This document shows, piece after piece, positions 28,083-37,586 of a DNA stretch of 64,000 nt (the first letter of the stretch is position 1; each line of letters opens with the position of its first letter). A model generated the notes under the pieces. That model did not search any database, was not told where the DNA came from, and saw only the letters and a program-made list of their open reading frames with translations. The DNA lies in assembly GCF_902168175.1 (NCBI RefSeq), contig NZ_CABHOU010000076.1:62001-126000 (forward strand), written 5' to 3'. The translations under genes were made by a program, and so were the position numbers. This stretch comes from an uncultured Chitinophaga sp. (GTDB lineage: Bacteria; Bacteroidota; Bacteroidia; Chitinophagales; Chitinophagaceae).

Positions 28083-31000
28083 TTACTTGTTTGAATCGGG
28101 TGGTGCCGGAGCGCCTGCGCCGGTGTTGAACTGGGCTGCACCTTCCTGGGTGCGGGTAGTGTCACCGGAGAATTGCTTCTTCATGTCTTCCAGCATGGCC
28201 AGGAATTGTTGGGCACGGCGGGCATCGTCCTGCAGGTCGTTGGTGAGACGGCTGGCGGGGAGGCCGCTGTAGTAAGCCATTTGTTGCTTCAGGTCTTTTT
28301 CTACCTGGGCAGAAACGGCCTGACCCTTTTTGATATCGCCAGCCAGGTAATAAGCATATACCACTTCCATGGTGTAGAGGTTATGCAGGTTACCCGGAGA
28401 GGTGAGTGCGTAAGGGAAGTTCGGGTTAGCCAGCAGAGAATCGGCACGGTTCAGGACGCTGAGGGCCCTTTTCTGATCGTTTTCCTTCGCCAGCGCCACA
28501 CCTACTTTCGTATAAGCGTTACGGATGCTCTGCAGCATACGGCGGTTAGGTTCATCGAAATAAACGCCTGGTTTGTCAGCATTACCGAAGGCAAATTTGT
28601 TCATCAGTACGTCGTATGCTACCGGGATGTTCACATTATCGCTAAGGCCGGGCAGGATTTCTTCTGACTGTGGCTTGCGGATAGGGACCAGGCGGTAGGT
28701 AAGACCATCTACGCGCATGTACTCGCCCAGGCCCAGATCGGTAGGGCTGGTGAAGTAGATGGGACGTTTCCAGTCGTTAGCCGCGATGATGTCATATACT
28801 GCGAGGTCGTTTTTATACAGAACGGTTTTGTTCAGTACGAAAGCCATCTGCTCCTGGATATTGGCACTGTCGGCGGCGGATACGGTACCGTTTGCAAGAA
28901 CGGTTTTCTTATCAACCGGGATGTACAGGTTTTTGGTCGGGAGGAAGTTGATTCTTTCACCTGTCTGCGTTTGCGCCCTGAAGCGGTCGTCGTCGGAAGC
29001 CATGAAGTTCATTACTTCTTTCAGGTTATAGAATTTATCCTGCGGGAACAGGCCAGCATCGTAGAAGCTGATGTAGTTGCGTGTTTCGCCACGGTATTTG
29101 TCAGGGCTCCAGGTCATCGGGATGGCCGGGCTCTGGTTAACCGCTTTACGTTGCTGGTCGATGTACCAGTCAACACCCAACAGGCTCAGGTTAATTACGC
29201 GGATGTCCGGACGAATGCCTTCTACTTCCTGAGCGTACCAGAGCGGGTAAGTATCGTTATCACCTACGGTGAACAGGATAGCGTTAGGAGCGCAGGACTC
29301 GAGGTAGTCTTTAGCTACGTCGCGGGCCAGCACTTTCTGCGAACGATCGTGATCGTCCCAACCCTGGGCGGCCATTATTACAGGCGCAGCCAGTAAACAG
29401 ATCGCTACAGAACCAACTGCGGCTACTTTGGCGGCTTTCTTAGACAAGATATCGTACAATGCCAGTACGCCTAAACCGATCCACACGCAGAACGCGTAGA
29501 AGGAACCTACGTAGGCGTAGTCACGCTCACGTGGCTGGTTGCCCGCCTGGTTCAGGTACAGCACGATAGCGAAACCGGTAAAGAAGAACAGCAGCGATAC
29601 GATGAGGGTATCTTTGCGGTGACGGCTATAATGGTATACGAAGCCTATCAGGCCCAAAATCAGCGGGAGGCCGAAGAATACATTATGCGCCTTATTATCT
29701 TTCAGGCTGTCAGGCATGGTGCTCTGATCGCCGTAAATGAAATTGTCGAGCGGGGCAACACCACTGATCCAGTTACCATCACGTACGTTACCAAAGCCCT
29801 GGGTATCGTTTTGTTTACCAACGAAGTTCCAGAAGAAGTAACGCATGTACATGAAGTTCACCTGGTACTTCATGAAGAACACGATATTGTCGCCAAAAGT
29901 AGGTTTCTCACCTTCTTTAAGGCCGAGGAAGGCACGGTAGTAGTCGGCATGACCCTGGTCGTTGCTGGCATCCCAAACACGGGGGAACAGCATTTTGTCG
30001 CCAGGAGCGTAAACCGGCTCCATTTTTTTACCGGCCACCATGTACTTACCCTCGTTACGGGCGTACACATTGCCTTTTTCTTCCCAGGTCTGAGGACGGG
30101 CAGTAAACACCTGACCGTATAACAGCGGGAAGTCGCCATACTGCTCACGGCCCAGGTAACCTACCAGGGAAACAGGGTTATCTACATTATACATATCCAC
30201 CGAAGGGTTCGCGCTCGAGCGGATCATGGTGGTGATATAAGTGGAGTAACCCAGTAACAGGAAGATGATAGAAGCAGCGGTGAGTCTTACCGCATGTTTA
30301 ATTTTTTCTGCATTCAGTTGCACGTCAAATGCCTTCAGCACATAAGGAACAGCCAGCACGATACCAACTGCCACGAACCTGAAGATGCGGATACCAGTTT
30401 TGTCGCCATCTGCGAAAGCCGGGATCAGTACTACAGAACCAATAAGTATTAAAGGGGCATACAGACCGAACTTCGGGTTTTTGTAACCATAAATCATTAC
30501 CGCCAGGATAGCGACAAAGTAGAAGGTAAAACCAGAGAAGAAAGGCAGGCCCAGTTTGTTTACGAAGAATACGTCCATCATGCCCGATACCTTAATGGTA
30601 TCCTGGATCACGAATTTCTGCACCGCACCGGTAATAAGGCAACCGATCACAAATGCCCAGAAAGTACCCCAGGCCGTAACCTTACCACGTTTGAAGTAGT
30701 ACACCATTACGATAGCCGGGATGGTGAGGAGGTTGAGCAAGTGGACACCGATAGAAAGGCCCATCAGGTAAGCGATGAATACGATCCAGCGATCGGCATA
30801 TTTTTGGTCCGCTTCATGCTCCCATTTCAGGATAGCCCAGAAAACGAGCGCAGTGAACAGGGAAGACATGGCATACACCTCGCCTTCCACAGCGGAGAAC
30901 CAGAATGAGTCGGAGAAAGTGTAAGCCAGCGCGCCTACAACACCAGCACCCATTACCACCGTCATTTTTTCGACAGTGATCACATCACCAGCCTTAATAA

Positions 31001-31307
31001 TAATGCGGCGGGCGAAGTGGGTAATGGTCCAGAACAGGAACAATATGGTAAAACCACTGGCCAGGGCCGACATAATATTTACGCCCAGCGAAGCTTCAGA
31101 TGGTTTAAATGGCATGGTGAACAAACGGCCGATAAGCACAAACAGGGGCGCTCCGGGAGGGTGGGGCACCTGAACTTTGTAGGCTGCAGATATAAACTCA
31201 CCGCAGTCCCACAGGCTTCCGGTGGCTTCCATAGTCATAAGATAGACCGAGCAGGCGATAATACAAACAATCCAACCTACTATGTTATTGGTCTTGTTAA
31301 AATTCAT
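28083..31307 (-). CDS. DUF2723 integral membrane protein (glycosyltransferase-like)
   Basis: Large polytopic membrane protein of 1074 residues. The N-terminus (MNFNKTNNIVGWIVCIIACS) leads into the DUF2723 domain with its hallmark 'LWDCGEFISAAYKVQVPHPP' and GAPLF. About ten hydrophobic segments follow up to roughly residue 660, then a soluble C-terminal part containing 'FTVGDNDTYPLWYAQEVEGI', 'RDYAYVGSFY' and helical repeats. DUF2723 is also found in eukaryotic TMEM260, a protein O-mannosyltransferase, so a polyprenyl-sugar-dependent glycosyltransferase acting at the membrane is the best guess. A TATTTTTG box (31329-31336, minus strand) is upstream but I see no -33 element at the right spacing. 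Confidence 0.85.
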   Translation of the reverse strand: MNFNKTNNIVGWIVCIIACSVYLMTMEATGSLWDCGEFISAAYKVQVPHPPGAPLFVLIGRLFTMPFKPSEASLGVNIMSALASGFTILFLFWTITHFARRIIIKAGDVITVEKMTVVMGAGVVGALAYTFSDSFWFSAVEGEVYAMSSLFTALVFWAILKWEHEADQKYADRWIVFIAYLMGLSIGVHLLNLLTIPAIVMVYYFKRGKVTAWGTFWAFVIGCLITGAVQKFVIQDTIKVSGMMDVFFVNKLGLPFFSGFTFYFVAILAVMIYGYKNPKFGLYAPLILIGSVVLIPAFADGDKTGIRIFRFVAVGIVLAVPYVLKAFDVQLNAEKIKHAVRLTAASIIFLLLGYSTYITTMIRSSANPSVDMYNVDNPVSLVGYLGREQYGDFPLLYGQVFTARPQTWEEKGNVYARNEGKYMVAGKKMEPVYAPGDKMLFPRVWDASNDQGHADYYRAFLGLKEGEKPTFGDNIVFFMKYQVNFMYMRYFFWNFVGKQNDTQGFGNVRDGNWISGVAPLDNFIYGDQSTMPDSLKDNKAHNVFFGLPLILGLIGFVYHYSRHRKDTLIVSLLFFFTGFAIVLYLNQAGNQPRERDYAYVGSFYAFCVWIGLGVLALYDILSKKAAKVAAVGSVAICLLAAPVIMAAQGWDDHDRSQKVLARDVAKDYLESCAPNAILFTVGDNDTYPLWYAQEVEGIRPDIRVINLSLLGVDWYIDQQRKAVNQSPAIPMTWSPDKYRGETRNYISFYDAGLFPQDKFYNLKEVMNFMASDDDRFRAQTQTGERINFLPTKNLYIPVDKKTVLANGTVSAADSANIQEQMAFVLNKTVLYKNDLAVYDIIAANDWKRPIYFTSPTDLGLGEYMRVDGLTYRLVPIRKPQSEEILPGLSDNVNIPVAYDVLMNKFAFGNADKPGVYFDEPNRRMLQSIRNAYTKVGVALAKENDQKRALSVLNRADSLLANPNFPYALTSPGNLHNLYTMEVVYAYYLAGDIKKGQAVSAQVEKDLKQQMAYYSGLPASRLTNDLQDDARRAQQFLAMLEDMKKQFSGDTTRTQEGAAQFNTGAGAPAPPDSNK

Positions 31308-31418
31308 AAGGTCAATTTAAGATTCGGACAAAAATAGAAAAACTAAGCAATTAAGAAAGCCTTAACTACAGTTTTAACTTTTTCTAAATATATTTTTTTG
31401 ATAAAAAGCCGTATAACA

Positions 31419-31715
31419 TCACTCCACTGTCAGGGATCTGCGCACCGACCAGGCTTCCGGTTTACCAGCAAAAAGAATTTTGGTGGCCGCCCAGGTTTCC
31501 CGGAAAAGGTCAGAATTGCGGTAATTATCAAGGTGTTGCTCGCTTTCCCAATGACTATAAGTGAAGAAAACGTGGTTTTCGGACGAGTGGTTCCATAATT
31601 CCAGGTGGGTACAACCTGGGAAATGACGGATCTGCGCCTTCTGTTTATCGAATAGCCTGGTAAATTCCCCCACCCTTAGCGGGTCGAAGGTCATTTTAAC
31701 AATACGTAGGATCAT
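31419..31715 (-). CDS. Antibiotic biosynthesis monooxygenase (ABM) family protein
   Basis: Small protein of 98 residues from the ATG at 31715 (an in-frame ATG at 31742 would add nine residues without homologous look). The ferredoxin-like ABM fold is suggested by 'MILRIVKMTFDPLRVGEFTR' at the start, 'QIRHFPGCTHLELWNH' and 'VFFTYSHWESEQHLDNYRNS' in the centre, and 'FAGKPEAWSV' at the end. Relatives oxidise quinols or act as stress monooxygenases without cofactor. It follows the lipoprotein gene at 31783-32343 by 67 bases. Confidence 0.75.
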   Translation of the reverse strand: MILRIVKMTFDPLRVGEFTRLFDKQKAQIRHFPGCTHLELWNHSSENHVFFTYSHWESEQHLDNYRNSDLFRETWAATKILFAGKPEAWSVRRSLTVE

Positions 31716-31782
31716 GTTGTAACAATGCCGTAAAACCGGCAATATACGTTCATTCGGGAAAATACCGGAGGAAATACGGCCG

Positions 31783-32343
31783 CTACTTAGCCACGGCCAT
31801 CTTTGCCCTTAAGGCAGCCTCCTTTTCCGCGCTCCAGTAAGCACAATCCAGTTGCAGCAATACCGAGGAGTAGGGGATGCGTTCGTTCGTTTTCAATACC
31901 AGTACTCTGAATTGAGTGGCTGCGGCGTCCAGCCGGGTAAATACCGAATCGTGCAACATGCTTTGTACCGGCGCGCCTTCCATCAGCTTTAATACTTTGG
32001 CCGACAGGGCAGCTACGCCAGGCGCCGCATCTTCTGTAATAAAAGCCAGTTCCTTATCCTGGTAAAAGACAGGTTTCACGTAACCAGAAGCTTTCACCGC
32101 ACTTATTACTTCTTCCAGCACGGGGGCGAGGTTTTCGTTTGTGTTGATGTAGGTAATGCCGGGTGTGTTTTGCGCCGGGAATGCCTGGTCGGCCACCACT
32201 ATCCAGTTGCGGTGCCCCATCAGCGGCATGGCGGCTTTCAATTCTTCTTTCCAGCCGGGGGCTGCGGGAGCAGGGGGCTGTTTACAGGCGGAGAAGCTGG
32301 TAAGCAGCAGTAGTGGAATGCTACATTTCAAAAAACTACGCAT
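31783..32343 (-). CDS. Lipoprotein with RbsD/FucU-like mutarotase domain
   Basis: Predicted lipoprotein of 186 residues with a lipobox at FSAC (Cys20). The region from residue 33 resembles D-ribose pyranase / fucose mutarotase: 'LPLMGHRNW'-like segment (here AMPLMGHRNWIVVADQAFPA) has the conserved Gly-His (His44) and Asp52 found at the start of RbsD, followed by 'GITYINTNENLAPVLEEVIS'. The start codon is three bases after the stop of the GH116-like gene, so the two are probably co-translated. A membrane-anchored mutarotase that interconverts anomers of the sugar released by the glycosidase is my inference. Fold assignment rests on short motifs only. Confidence 0.55.
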   Translation of the reverse strand: MRSFLKCSIPLLLLTSFSACKQPPAPAAPGWKEELKAAMPLMGHRNWIVVADQAFPAQNTPGITYINTNENLAPVLEEVISAVKASGYVKPVFYQDKELAFITEDAAPGVAALSAKVLKLMEGAPVQSMLHDSVFTRLDAAATQFRVLVLKTNERIPYSSVLLQLDCAYWSAEKEAALRAKMAVAK

Positions 32344-32345
32344 AG

Positions 32346-35006
32346 CTAGGCGATTGAGATTTTTAACGACTTGTTTTCTTTGATGGTAACAGGAGCGGCA
32401 AAGGAAAGTTTCAAGCCACCTTCTTCGCGTGTAACGCTCGCTTTTATAAGCTGGTCGCCCAGTTTCACGGTAGCCTTCGTTCCCTTTGCTGCGACCAGGC
32501 TAATGCTGTTCAGCTGCAACGACCCGTAACGGAGTTTCAGTTTGTGAGCGCCATTGCCGTCGCTGGCGTAAGTGCCCCAGCCTTCGGCGGCGGTAAAAGG
32601 TGCTTTGAAACCTTCGGCGTTTTTCCATTTCGGCGCAAAAGCGATGTGGCCTTTAGGTCCGTGGTACTCAAAACCGCAGGCGGTAATAAAAGTGCCGTAG
32701 CTGGCCATGGCGCGGGCGTAGTGGTCGCTGCACTCTATTTCGTTAAAAGGATTTCTTTTGGCTGCATGGTGCCTGTCATGGATACAACGCGTGAGGGCCA
32801 GTGCTTCGTCCGTCATGCCTTCTGCCATCATATGGCTGGCTACCTGGTGTTCAAAGCCCGACATGCATTCGTGGAAGTAGCCCAGTTGCCAGGTTACATC
32901 TTGGCCGAAGGGGCGTGGCTCGTTATGTGGGTTCGTGTTCAGGATCATGCCACCTTCGCCGGCCACTGCATAAGGCCGGCCGCCGATGTGCGTTTTTATA
33001 TAAGGGCCTACGTCTTCCGTGAAATTGTATTTCCATAATGCACGTAACGCCGATAATGTTTTTTCCTTGTCCCATAATCTGCCGAGACCTACCTGCCAGG
33101 CCCAGCTCTGGCCATATACCTGGTCGATGTGACAGGTATTGTAGGATCCCAGTTTTTTCCTGCCCTGTACAGCGTCGGGGCGATGGATAAAGTATTCGCC
33201 GTTAAACAGCTGGTCCATATTACGGCTGCCTTTTTCCACATAATCCTTACAGATAGCGGCAAAGGAGGTGTCGTTCATTTCCTCCGCCATCAGTTGCGCT
33301 GCTTTGGCCGCCGCTATGCAAAGGCCGGCGATCCAGGCGATCTCACCTTCCCAAACAGCATCCAGTGTATTTTCCATCGGCGTATCGGTAAGGCCGTCGC
33401 CGTTTTTATCCTGTGCCAGCATAAAGCGGACTGCCTTCTTCGTATTTTCCCAGTTGTGTTGCAGGAAATCGTTGTTAGCGCTCATCTGGTGTTCGCGGTA
33501 CATGCGGAGGATGCTGCCTGCCTGCCCGTCGATGGCCGGGCGTGTTTCAAATTCAGCGCGGAAAATAATGCCGCCATTTTCCTCCATGCCAATACCGAGG
33601 TCGGTGCGTTGGCGGCAATCCCGTTCCAGCGAAGGGAAGATGCGTGCCATAGTTTGTGCATACTGCCAAACGTGTGTGCAGGTGCCTTCGCAGGCGTTTA
33701 CGCCTTCCCACGACCAAAAGCGGCCGCTCGCAAAGCGATAGGTGTTAGCAGTGGCGAGGGTGCCGATATTCAGGAAAGTTCTTTCCAGGAACCAGTGCGG
33801 CAGGGTAGAGTCGTAAAAAGTATCTTTCCAGCGTAAGGTTTGTTCCCAAAGCTGCGGATGGATGGCGATATGTTTACCGGCTTCGGCGGCGTTGGCAAAC
33901 TTTGCCCCGTAGAAGTGCCCGTTGCCGGTATCTTTCAGTTTAGTTTTGAGTTGAGGCAACAGGTGGTTGAAATGCCAGCTCAACGCAAACCGGGCGTTGG
34001 TAGTGGCGCCAGGCTTTAATGTATACGGTTTGGTGGTGATGGCACCCACCAGTTTTTCCGATGCGGCCACAGTGGACGGTGTTGTTTTTGCCTTCAGCAG
34101 GTCCTTGTGGTCGAGCGACCATGGCGTAGCTTCGGTATTAACCGTGCCGCCGCCTGCCAGTAAAGTGATGCAGGTAGAGCCATCGTCGGCCTTCAGTTCG
34201 GCGGGCTGCGTTTTATATTGGAAATCGCCGTACACGCTGCTATAGGTGCCGGCTTCGATAGCTATGTTTTGCTTTAAGCCTTCACCATCCTGCCCGGATA
34301 TTTTCCTGGCACCGTTTTCGAGCCAGCCGGTGATGGTGGCGGTCATGTTTCGGGGCGAAAGGTTTTTGACGCTGATGTCGAATATAGTAGCCGGGGTAGC
34401 GGAGTTGTCGGCATCGAGTGGAATGAAGAGTCCACCGGCTTTCACCGTTACCTCTGCCAGTGTTGATTTGTATCGGATGGTAGCTACCGGGTAAGTGGCT
34501 TCGAAAGTCACCTCATCCCAGTCTTCTTCTTTCAGTTCTTTAAAAACGGTGGTCTTATCTGTTTCCATCAGCAAACCAAACCCCTGCTCCAGCACACGTT
34601 TATTAGCGGCGATGGCAGGTTCTACATAAGATGCGCCATCACGGTTGCGGATCTTTTTTTCACTCACACCATCATTCCAAAGCACCGTTTTAGGATCGAT
34701 ACCTTCGCGCGTGTCGTTGTAAACGCCCCACAACCAAAGCCTGCCATCGCCGCCCAGGTACACGGTGCCTGCATGCAAACCGCCCGCTGGCATACCGATG
34801 TACTTCAGTTCATTGCGGCTTTTGAGGTAGGTGGTCGGTAAACCGCGGCTGTACAACGATTTAATCCATGAAGGGGCTAGTTTTTTATCAACAGGAATGT
34901 TATGTAATGGGCCTTGTGCAAAAGCCTTTGCCCATGAAGGCAGGGAAAGGCTTAGCAGGCCTGCAGCTGAAACAGCGGATTGCGTAAGGAATCTTCTACG
35001 GTGCAT
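32346..35006 (-). CDS. GH116-like glycosidase (GBA2/DUF608 type) with Tat signal
   Basis: Exported protein of 886 residues. The N-terminus has a twin-arginine motif (RRRFL, 3-7) and a hydrophobic stretch ending SWAKAFA. An N-terminal beta domain (about 45-370, 'IGMPAGGLHAGTVYLGGDGR') and a C-terminal (alpha/alpha)6 domain follow, as in glycoside hydrolase family 116 / non-lysosomal glucosylceramidase. The C-terminal signature YNTCHIDQVYGQSWAW contains Asp628 at the position of the family acid/base residue; 'DGLTDTPMENTLDAVWEGE' is the region where the nucleophile would be looked for. Adjacent to an RbsD/FucU-like lipoprotein gene. Specificity (glucose, xylose or other) is not readable. Confidence 0.82.
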   Translation of the reverse strand: MHRRRFLTQSAVSAAGLLSLSLPSWAKAFAQGPLHNIPVDKKLAPSWIKSLYSRGLPTTYLKSRNELKYIGMPAGGLHAGTVYLGGDGRLWLWGVYNDTREGIDPKTVLWNDGVSEKKIRNRDGASYVEPAIAANKRVLEQGFGLLMETDKTTVFKELKEEDWDEVTFEATYPVATIRYKSTLAEVTVKAGGLFIPLDADNSATPATIFDISVKNLSPRNMTATITGWLENGARKISGQDGEGLKQNIAIEAGTYSSVYGDFQYKTQPAELKADDGSTCITLLAGGGTVNTEATPWSLDHKDLLKAKTTPSTVAASEKLVGAITTKPYTLKPGATTNARFALSWHFNHLLPQLKTKLKDTGNGHFYGAKFANAAEAGKHIAIHPQLWEQTLRWKDTFYDSTLPHWFLERTFLNIGTLATANTYRFASGRFWSWEGVNACEGTCTHVWQYAQTMARIFPSLERDCRQRTDLGIGMEENGGIIFRAEFETRPAIDGQAGSILRMYREHQMSANNDFLQHNWENTKKAVRFMLAQDKNGDGLTDTPMENTLDAVWEGEIAWIAGLCIAAAKAAQLMAEEMNDTSFAAICKDYVEKGSRNMDQLFNGEYFIHRPDAVQGRKKLGSYNTCHIDQVYGQSWAWQVGLGRLWDKEKTLSALRALWKYNFTEDVGPYIKTHIGGRPYAVAGEGGMILNTNPHNEPRPFGQDVTWQLGYFHECMSGFEHQVASHMMAEGMTDEALALTRCIHDRHHAAKRNPFNEIECSDHYARAMASYGTFITACGFEYHGPKGHIAFAPKWKNAEGFKAPFTAAEGWGTYASDGNGAHKLKLRYGSLQLNSISLVAAKGTKATVKLGDQLIKASVTREEGGLKLSFAAPVTIKENKSLKISIA

Positions 35007-35115
35007 AACTTGGATTTACAGATCACATTGTAGAGAGTAAGGTATGGATAAGCTTTGCTAAATTACATATAAGAGGTAAAATTCCTATAAGGAAAGAGAA
35101 ATTACCATCAGAAGT

Positions 35116-35454
35116 GTGCTTTCGAGTATATTGCTGACCGCTATGAAGCTACATCGTTTATTATCTGCGTTGATCATATGGGCTGGTAATGCCGGCTTCA
35201 TTGTACTATGGGGGATTTTTGCCCAACTGAACGCTTTCCTTGCATGCGGATCATCTTATGGCAGCGGGCCTTGCTGGAATAAAGTGTTCGTCGGCTTTGC
35301 GATAGCTTATCCGGTAATACTGGGGTTGTTGTATTGGAGGCAGATAATCGTGAAAGTGTGGTGGGTGGCACTTGGTTGCCTGTTGTCCTGTGTTGTTATC
35401 TTATGGTGGTTTTTTCTGTTGATCTACTCGAACACCACCCTTCCCGTCTGGTAG
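35116..35454 (+). CDS. Small hypothetical membrane protein
   Basis: Product of 112 residues, or 103 from the ATG at 35143, with about three to four hydrophobic segments ('LLSALIIWAGNAGFIVLWGI', 'KVFVGFAIAYPVILGLLYW', 'WWVALGCLLSCVVILWWFFL'). I recognise no family. The last ten residues (IYSNTTLPVW) are encoded by the beginning of a duplicated scrap of the SAM hydrolase gene read antisense (from 35424), so the original C-terminus was probably replaced when that scrap arrived. Confidence 0.45.
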   Translation: MLSSILLTAMKLHRLLSALIIWAGNAGFIVLWGIFAQLNAFLACGSSYGSGPCWNKVFVGFAIAYPVILGLLYWRQIIVKVWWVALGCLLSCVVILWWFFLLIYSNTTLPVW

Positions 35455-35704
35455 TAAGCCAGCTTCAAAGGCAGGCGAACGATCTCCTGTACTGCATTAC
35501 CTGCAATCATGGTAATAAAACCATTGTCGGCGCAGCAGATGTACTGATCTTTGAACTTCGCGATCAGCATATATCCGACTTCTTATCGAACAGGTTGATG
35601 AGTACGATGTGAAAAGTGCCGGCGGGGTAGTTTTCAGTTTAGCTTGGAGGCAGCAGGTGGTTGAAACGCCAGCTCAATGCAAACCGGGCGTTGGTGATGT
35701 CGCC
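35424..35704 (-). pseudogene. Mosaic of gene fragments copied from two neighbouring genes
   Basis: Three pieces join head to tail. 35424-35464 matches 36532-36572 (3' end of the SAM hydrolase gene including its stop). 35464-35631 matches 37019-37187 (interior of the same gene) with one base deleted. 35631-35704 matches 33931-34011 (interior of the GH116-like gene) with a short deletion and several substitutions. The internal 450 bases of the SAM hydrolase gene are missing and the frame is broken, so nothing functional is encoded. It ends about 40 bases before the polysaccharide deacetylase gene. Confidence 0.85.
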
Positions 35705-35742
35705 CTATCATCGTACATTCAATCTCCCCAAACACGCGAAAT

Positions 35743-36531
35743 ATGAATGCTATATTGCTCTTGCTGCTCTCCTGTATAACCTCGTTGCCCGCAGGTAACA
35801 CTATCAATAAACCCGTTATTTGCCTTACTTACGACGATGGACTTGATTCTCATCTGCAAACCGTACTGCCTCAACTGAATACGGCAGGATTTAAGGCTAC
35901 ATTTTTTCTGAATGCTATCAGGGGTGCCGCTACAGTGATCGGAGCGCCTTCCCCGGCGGTGAAAGGTTGGCGCATGGCTGCTTTGCAAGGGCATGAGTTG
36001 GGTAACCATACCCTGTTTCACCCTTGTCCGCAGGCGCTGGGCTGGCCTGGCGAGCTTTCTATTGAATCTTATACGGTTGACCGGCTGATGGCAGAAATAA
36101 CTGCGCAACAATCATTACTGGCGGCACTGGATACTACCCGCAAACAGCGCTCGTTTGCCTATCCCTGCAATAACACCGTGGTGGCTGGCGTCGATTACGC
36201 TGCTATGCTTCGTGAAAAGGGCCTGGCTTTGTATGCACGCGCGGGTGGTGATAGCAGCAGTATTATTGCAGATTTTAAGAAGCTGGATGCTGGTAAAGTT
36301 CCCAGTTGGCTGGTGCCGGAGGGGACAAGCGGGGAAGCCTTAATAGCTTTTGCTCAAAAGGTGAAGCAGCAGGGTGGTATGGGCATTTACCAGTTTCATG
36401 GTGTAGGTGGCGAGTTTTTTCGGGTAACACCGGCAGCACATCAACAGTTGGTACGTTACTTACAGGAACATCGGGAAGAATATGAGGTGCTTACATTTTC
36501 GGCGGCTATGGAGCTGGTTACCCGCCGGTAA
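35743..36531 (+). CDS. Polysaccharide deacetylase (NodB-homology) family protein
   Basis: Secreted carbohydrate deacetylase of 262 residues with a signal peptide (about 1-18). The NodB motifs are visible: motif 1 TYDDG (29-33, Asp31 base and Asp32 metal ligand), motif 2 GHELGNHTLFHP with metal ligands His89 and His93, motif 3 'RSFAYPCNN' and a C-terminal 'GIYQFHGVGG' with the late His. Likely removes N- or O-acetyl groups from a polysaccharide in the periplasm. It runs into the SAM hydrolase gene tail to tail with no base between the stop codons. Confidence 0.88.
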   Translation: MNAILLLLLSCITSLPAGNTINKPVICLTYDDGLDSHLQTVLPQLNTAGFKATFFLNAIRGAATVIGAPSPAVKGWRMAALQGHELGNHTLFHPCPQALGWPGELSIESYTVDRLMAEITAQQSLLAALDTTRKQRSFAYPCNNTVVAGVDYAAMLREKGLALYARAGGDSSSIIADFKKLDAGKVPSWLVPEGTSGEALIAFAQKVKQQGGMGIYQFHGVGGEFFRVTPAAHQQLVRYLQEHREEYEVLTFSAAMELVTRR

Positions 36532-37359
36532 CTATTCGAACACCACCCTCACCGTCTGGTAATAAGCCAGCTGCTGGTAAGTAGCGTTCTGCACCAGCTG
36601 TTCACGGCTGAAGCCCTGCAAACCGAAGAGGCCTGCGGCATTACCCTTGTTTACAGCTATTTCGAGGTAACCGGCAGAATTAAACATGGCTACCTTCTGG
36701 CCTTCGGCAACATCGCTGTAGGTTTCGCTGATGGTGGTGATCATTTCATTACGGCGGAACATGATGGCGAACTTGCGGTCGGCGCGTTGTTCTTCGAACT
36801 GCTCCCTGGTGATATTCACGATTACGTTCTCGAAGTTATCGATATGAATGATCTGCCCTTCGATATAATCGTGGCCCGTAAGCGGCTGGAGGTTATTTTT
36901 TACGATGATGTTTTCCGCCCTGGGGCCGAGTTCGGCTAAAGCAGTACCGTCGCACATGCTTTTGATGGCAGTGGCGAAGGTAGCGGTAACGTTCAGTGTA
37001 TGTTTGGGTTCGGCCGGGTTCAAAGGCAGGCGAATGATCTCCTGTAACGTATTGCCGGCAATCATGGTAATAAAACCATTGTCGGCGCAGCAGATGTACT
37101 GGTCCTTAAACTTCGCGATCAGCATATAATCCGACTTCTTATCGAACAGGTTGATCAGTACGATGTGAAAGGTGCCGGCCGGATAGTATGCGAAGGCGCT
37201 TTTGAAGATATAAACGGCTTGTGGCAGGTTAAAAGGAGAGATGCGGTGCGAAATGTCCATCACACGGGTACCCGGACAGGTTTGTAGTAACTGGCCTTTC
37301 ATGGCAGCTACCAAATAATCCTGTAAACCGATATCAGATGTGAGTGTTACTATAGACAT
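36532..37359 (-). CDS. SAM hydroxide adenosyltransferase / SAM hydrolase family (DUF62)
   Basis: Enzyme of 275 residues from the ATG at 37359 (MSIVTLTSDIGLQDYLVAAM); an ATG 60 bases earlier adds residues with no family match. The start 'LTSDIGLQDYLVAAMKG', the 'HRISPFNLPQAVYIFKSAF' segment and 'CADNGFIT' are family motifs, and the C-terminal beta-barrel domain contains 'IIHIDNFENVIVNI' and 'SAGYLEIAVNKGNAAGLFGL'. Relatives hydrolyse S-adenosylmethionine to adenosine and methionine using an activated water. A broken partial copy of this gene lies at 35424-35631. Confidence 0.88.
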   Translation of the reverse strand: MSIVTLTSDIGLQDYLVAAMKGQLLQTCPGTRVMDISHRISPFNLPQAVYIFKSAFAYYPAGTFHIVLINLFDKKSDYMLIAKFKDQYICCADNGFITMIAGNTLQEIIRLPLNPAEPKHTLNVTATFATAIKSMCDGTALAELGPRAENIIVKNNLQPLTGHDYIEGQIIHIDNFENVIVNITREQFEEQRADRKFAIMFRRNEMITTISETYSDVAEGQKVAMFNSAGYLEIAVNKGNAAGLFGLQGFSREQLVQNATYQQLAYYQTVRVVFE

Positions 37360-37518
37360 TTCGAGTGTTACTTTTCCTTTTTTTCTGCTAAAAAAAACTG
37401 TTTCGGGATTAGAGTGCAAAGAACGTGCAAATCTTTACATGGCGTGCTTTTGCGCGTTCTTTTATTTATTCAGATATAACGATGTGGATTAAACGTTCCG
37501 CAGATTTCCTAAAAAATA

Positions 37519-37549
37519 TTTGGAGCGAATAAATTATTTGTTACTTTTG
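37519..37549 (+). promoter_or_regulatory. Promoter of the first tRNA-Lys
   Basis: TTTG at 37519-37522, 19-base spacer, TACTTTTG at 37542-37549, the Bacteroidota consensus. The second tRNA-Lys has the same elements at the same spacing. Confidence 0.8.
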
Positions 37550-37586
37550 CACTCCGCAATTGAGAAACTGCGGTGCGAAAGTGTAG

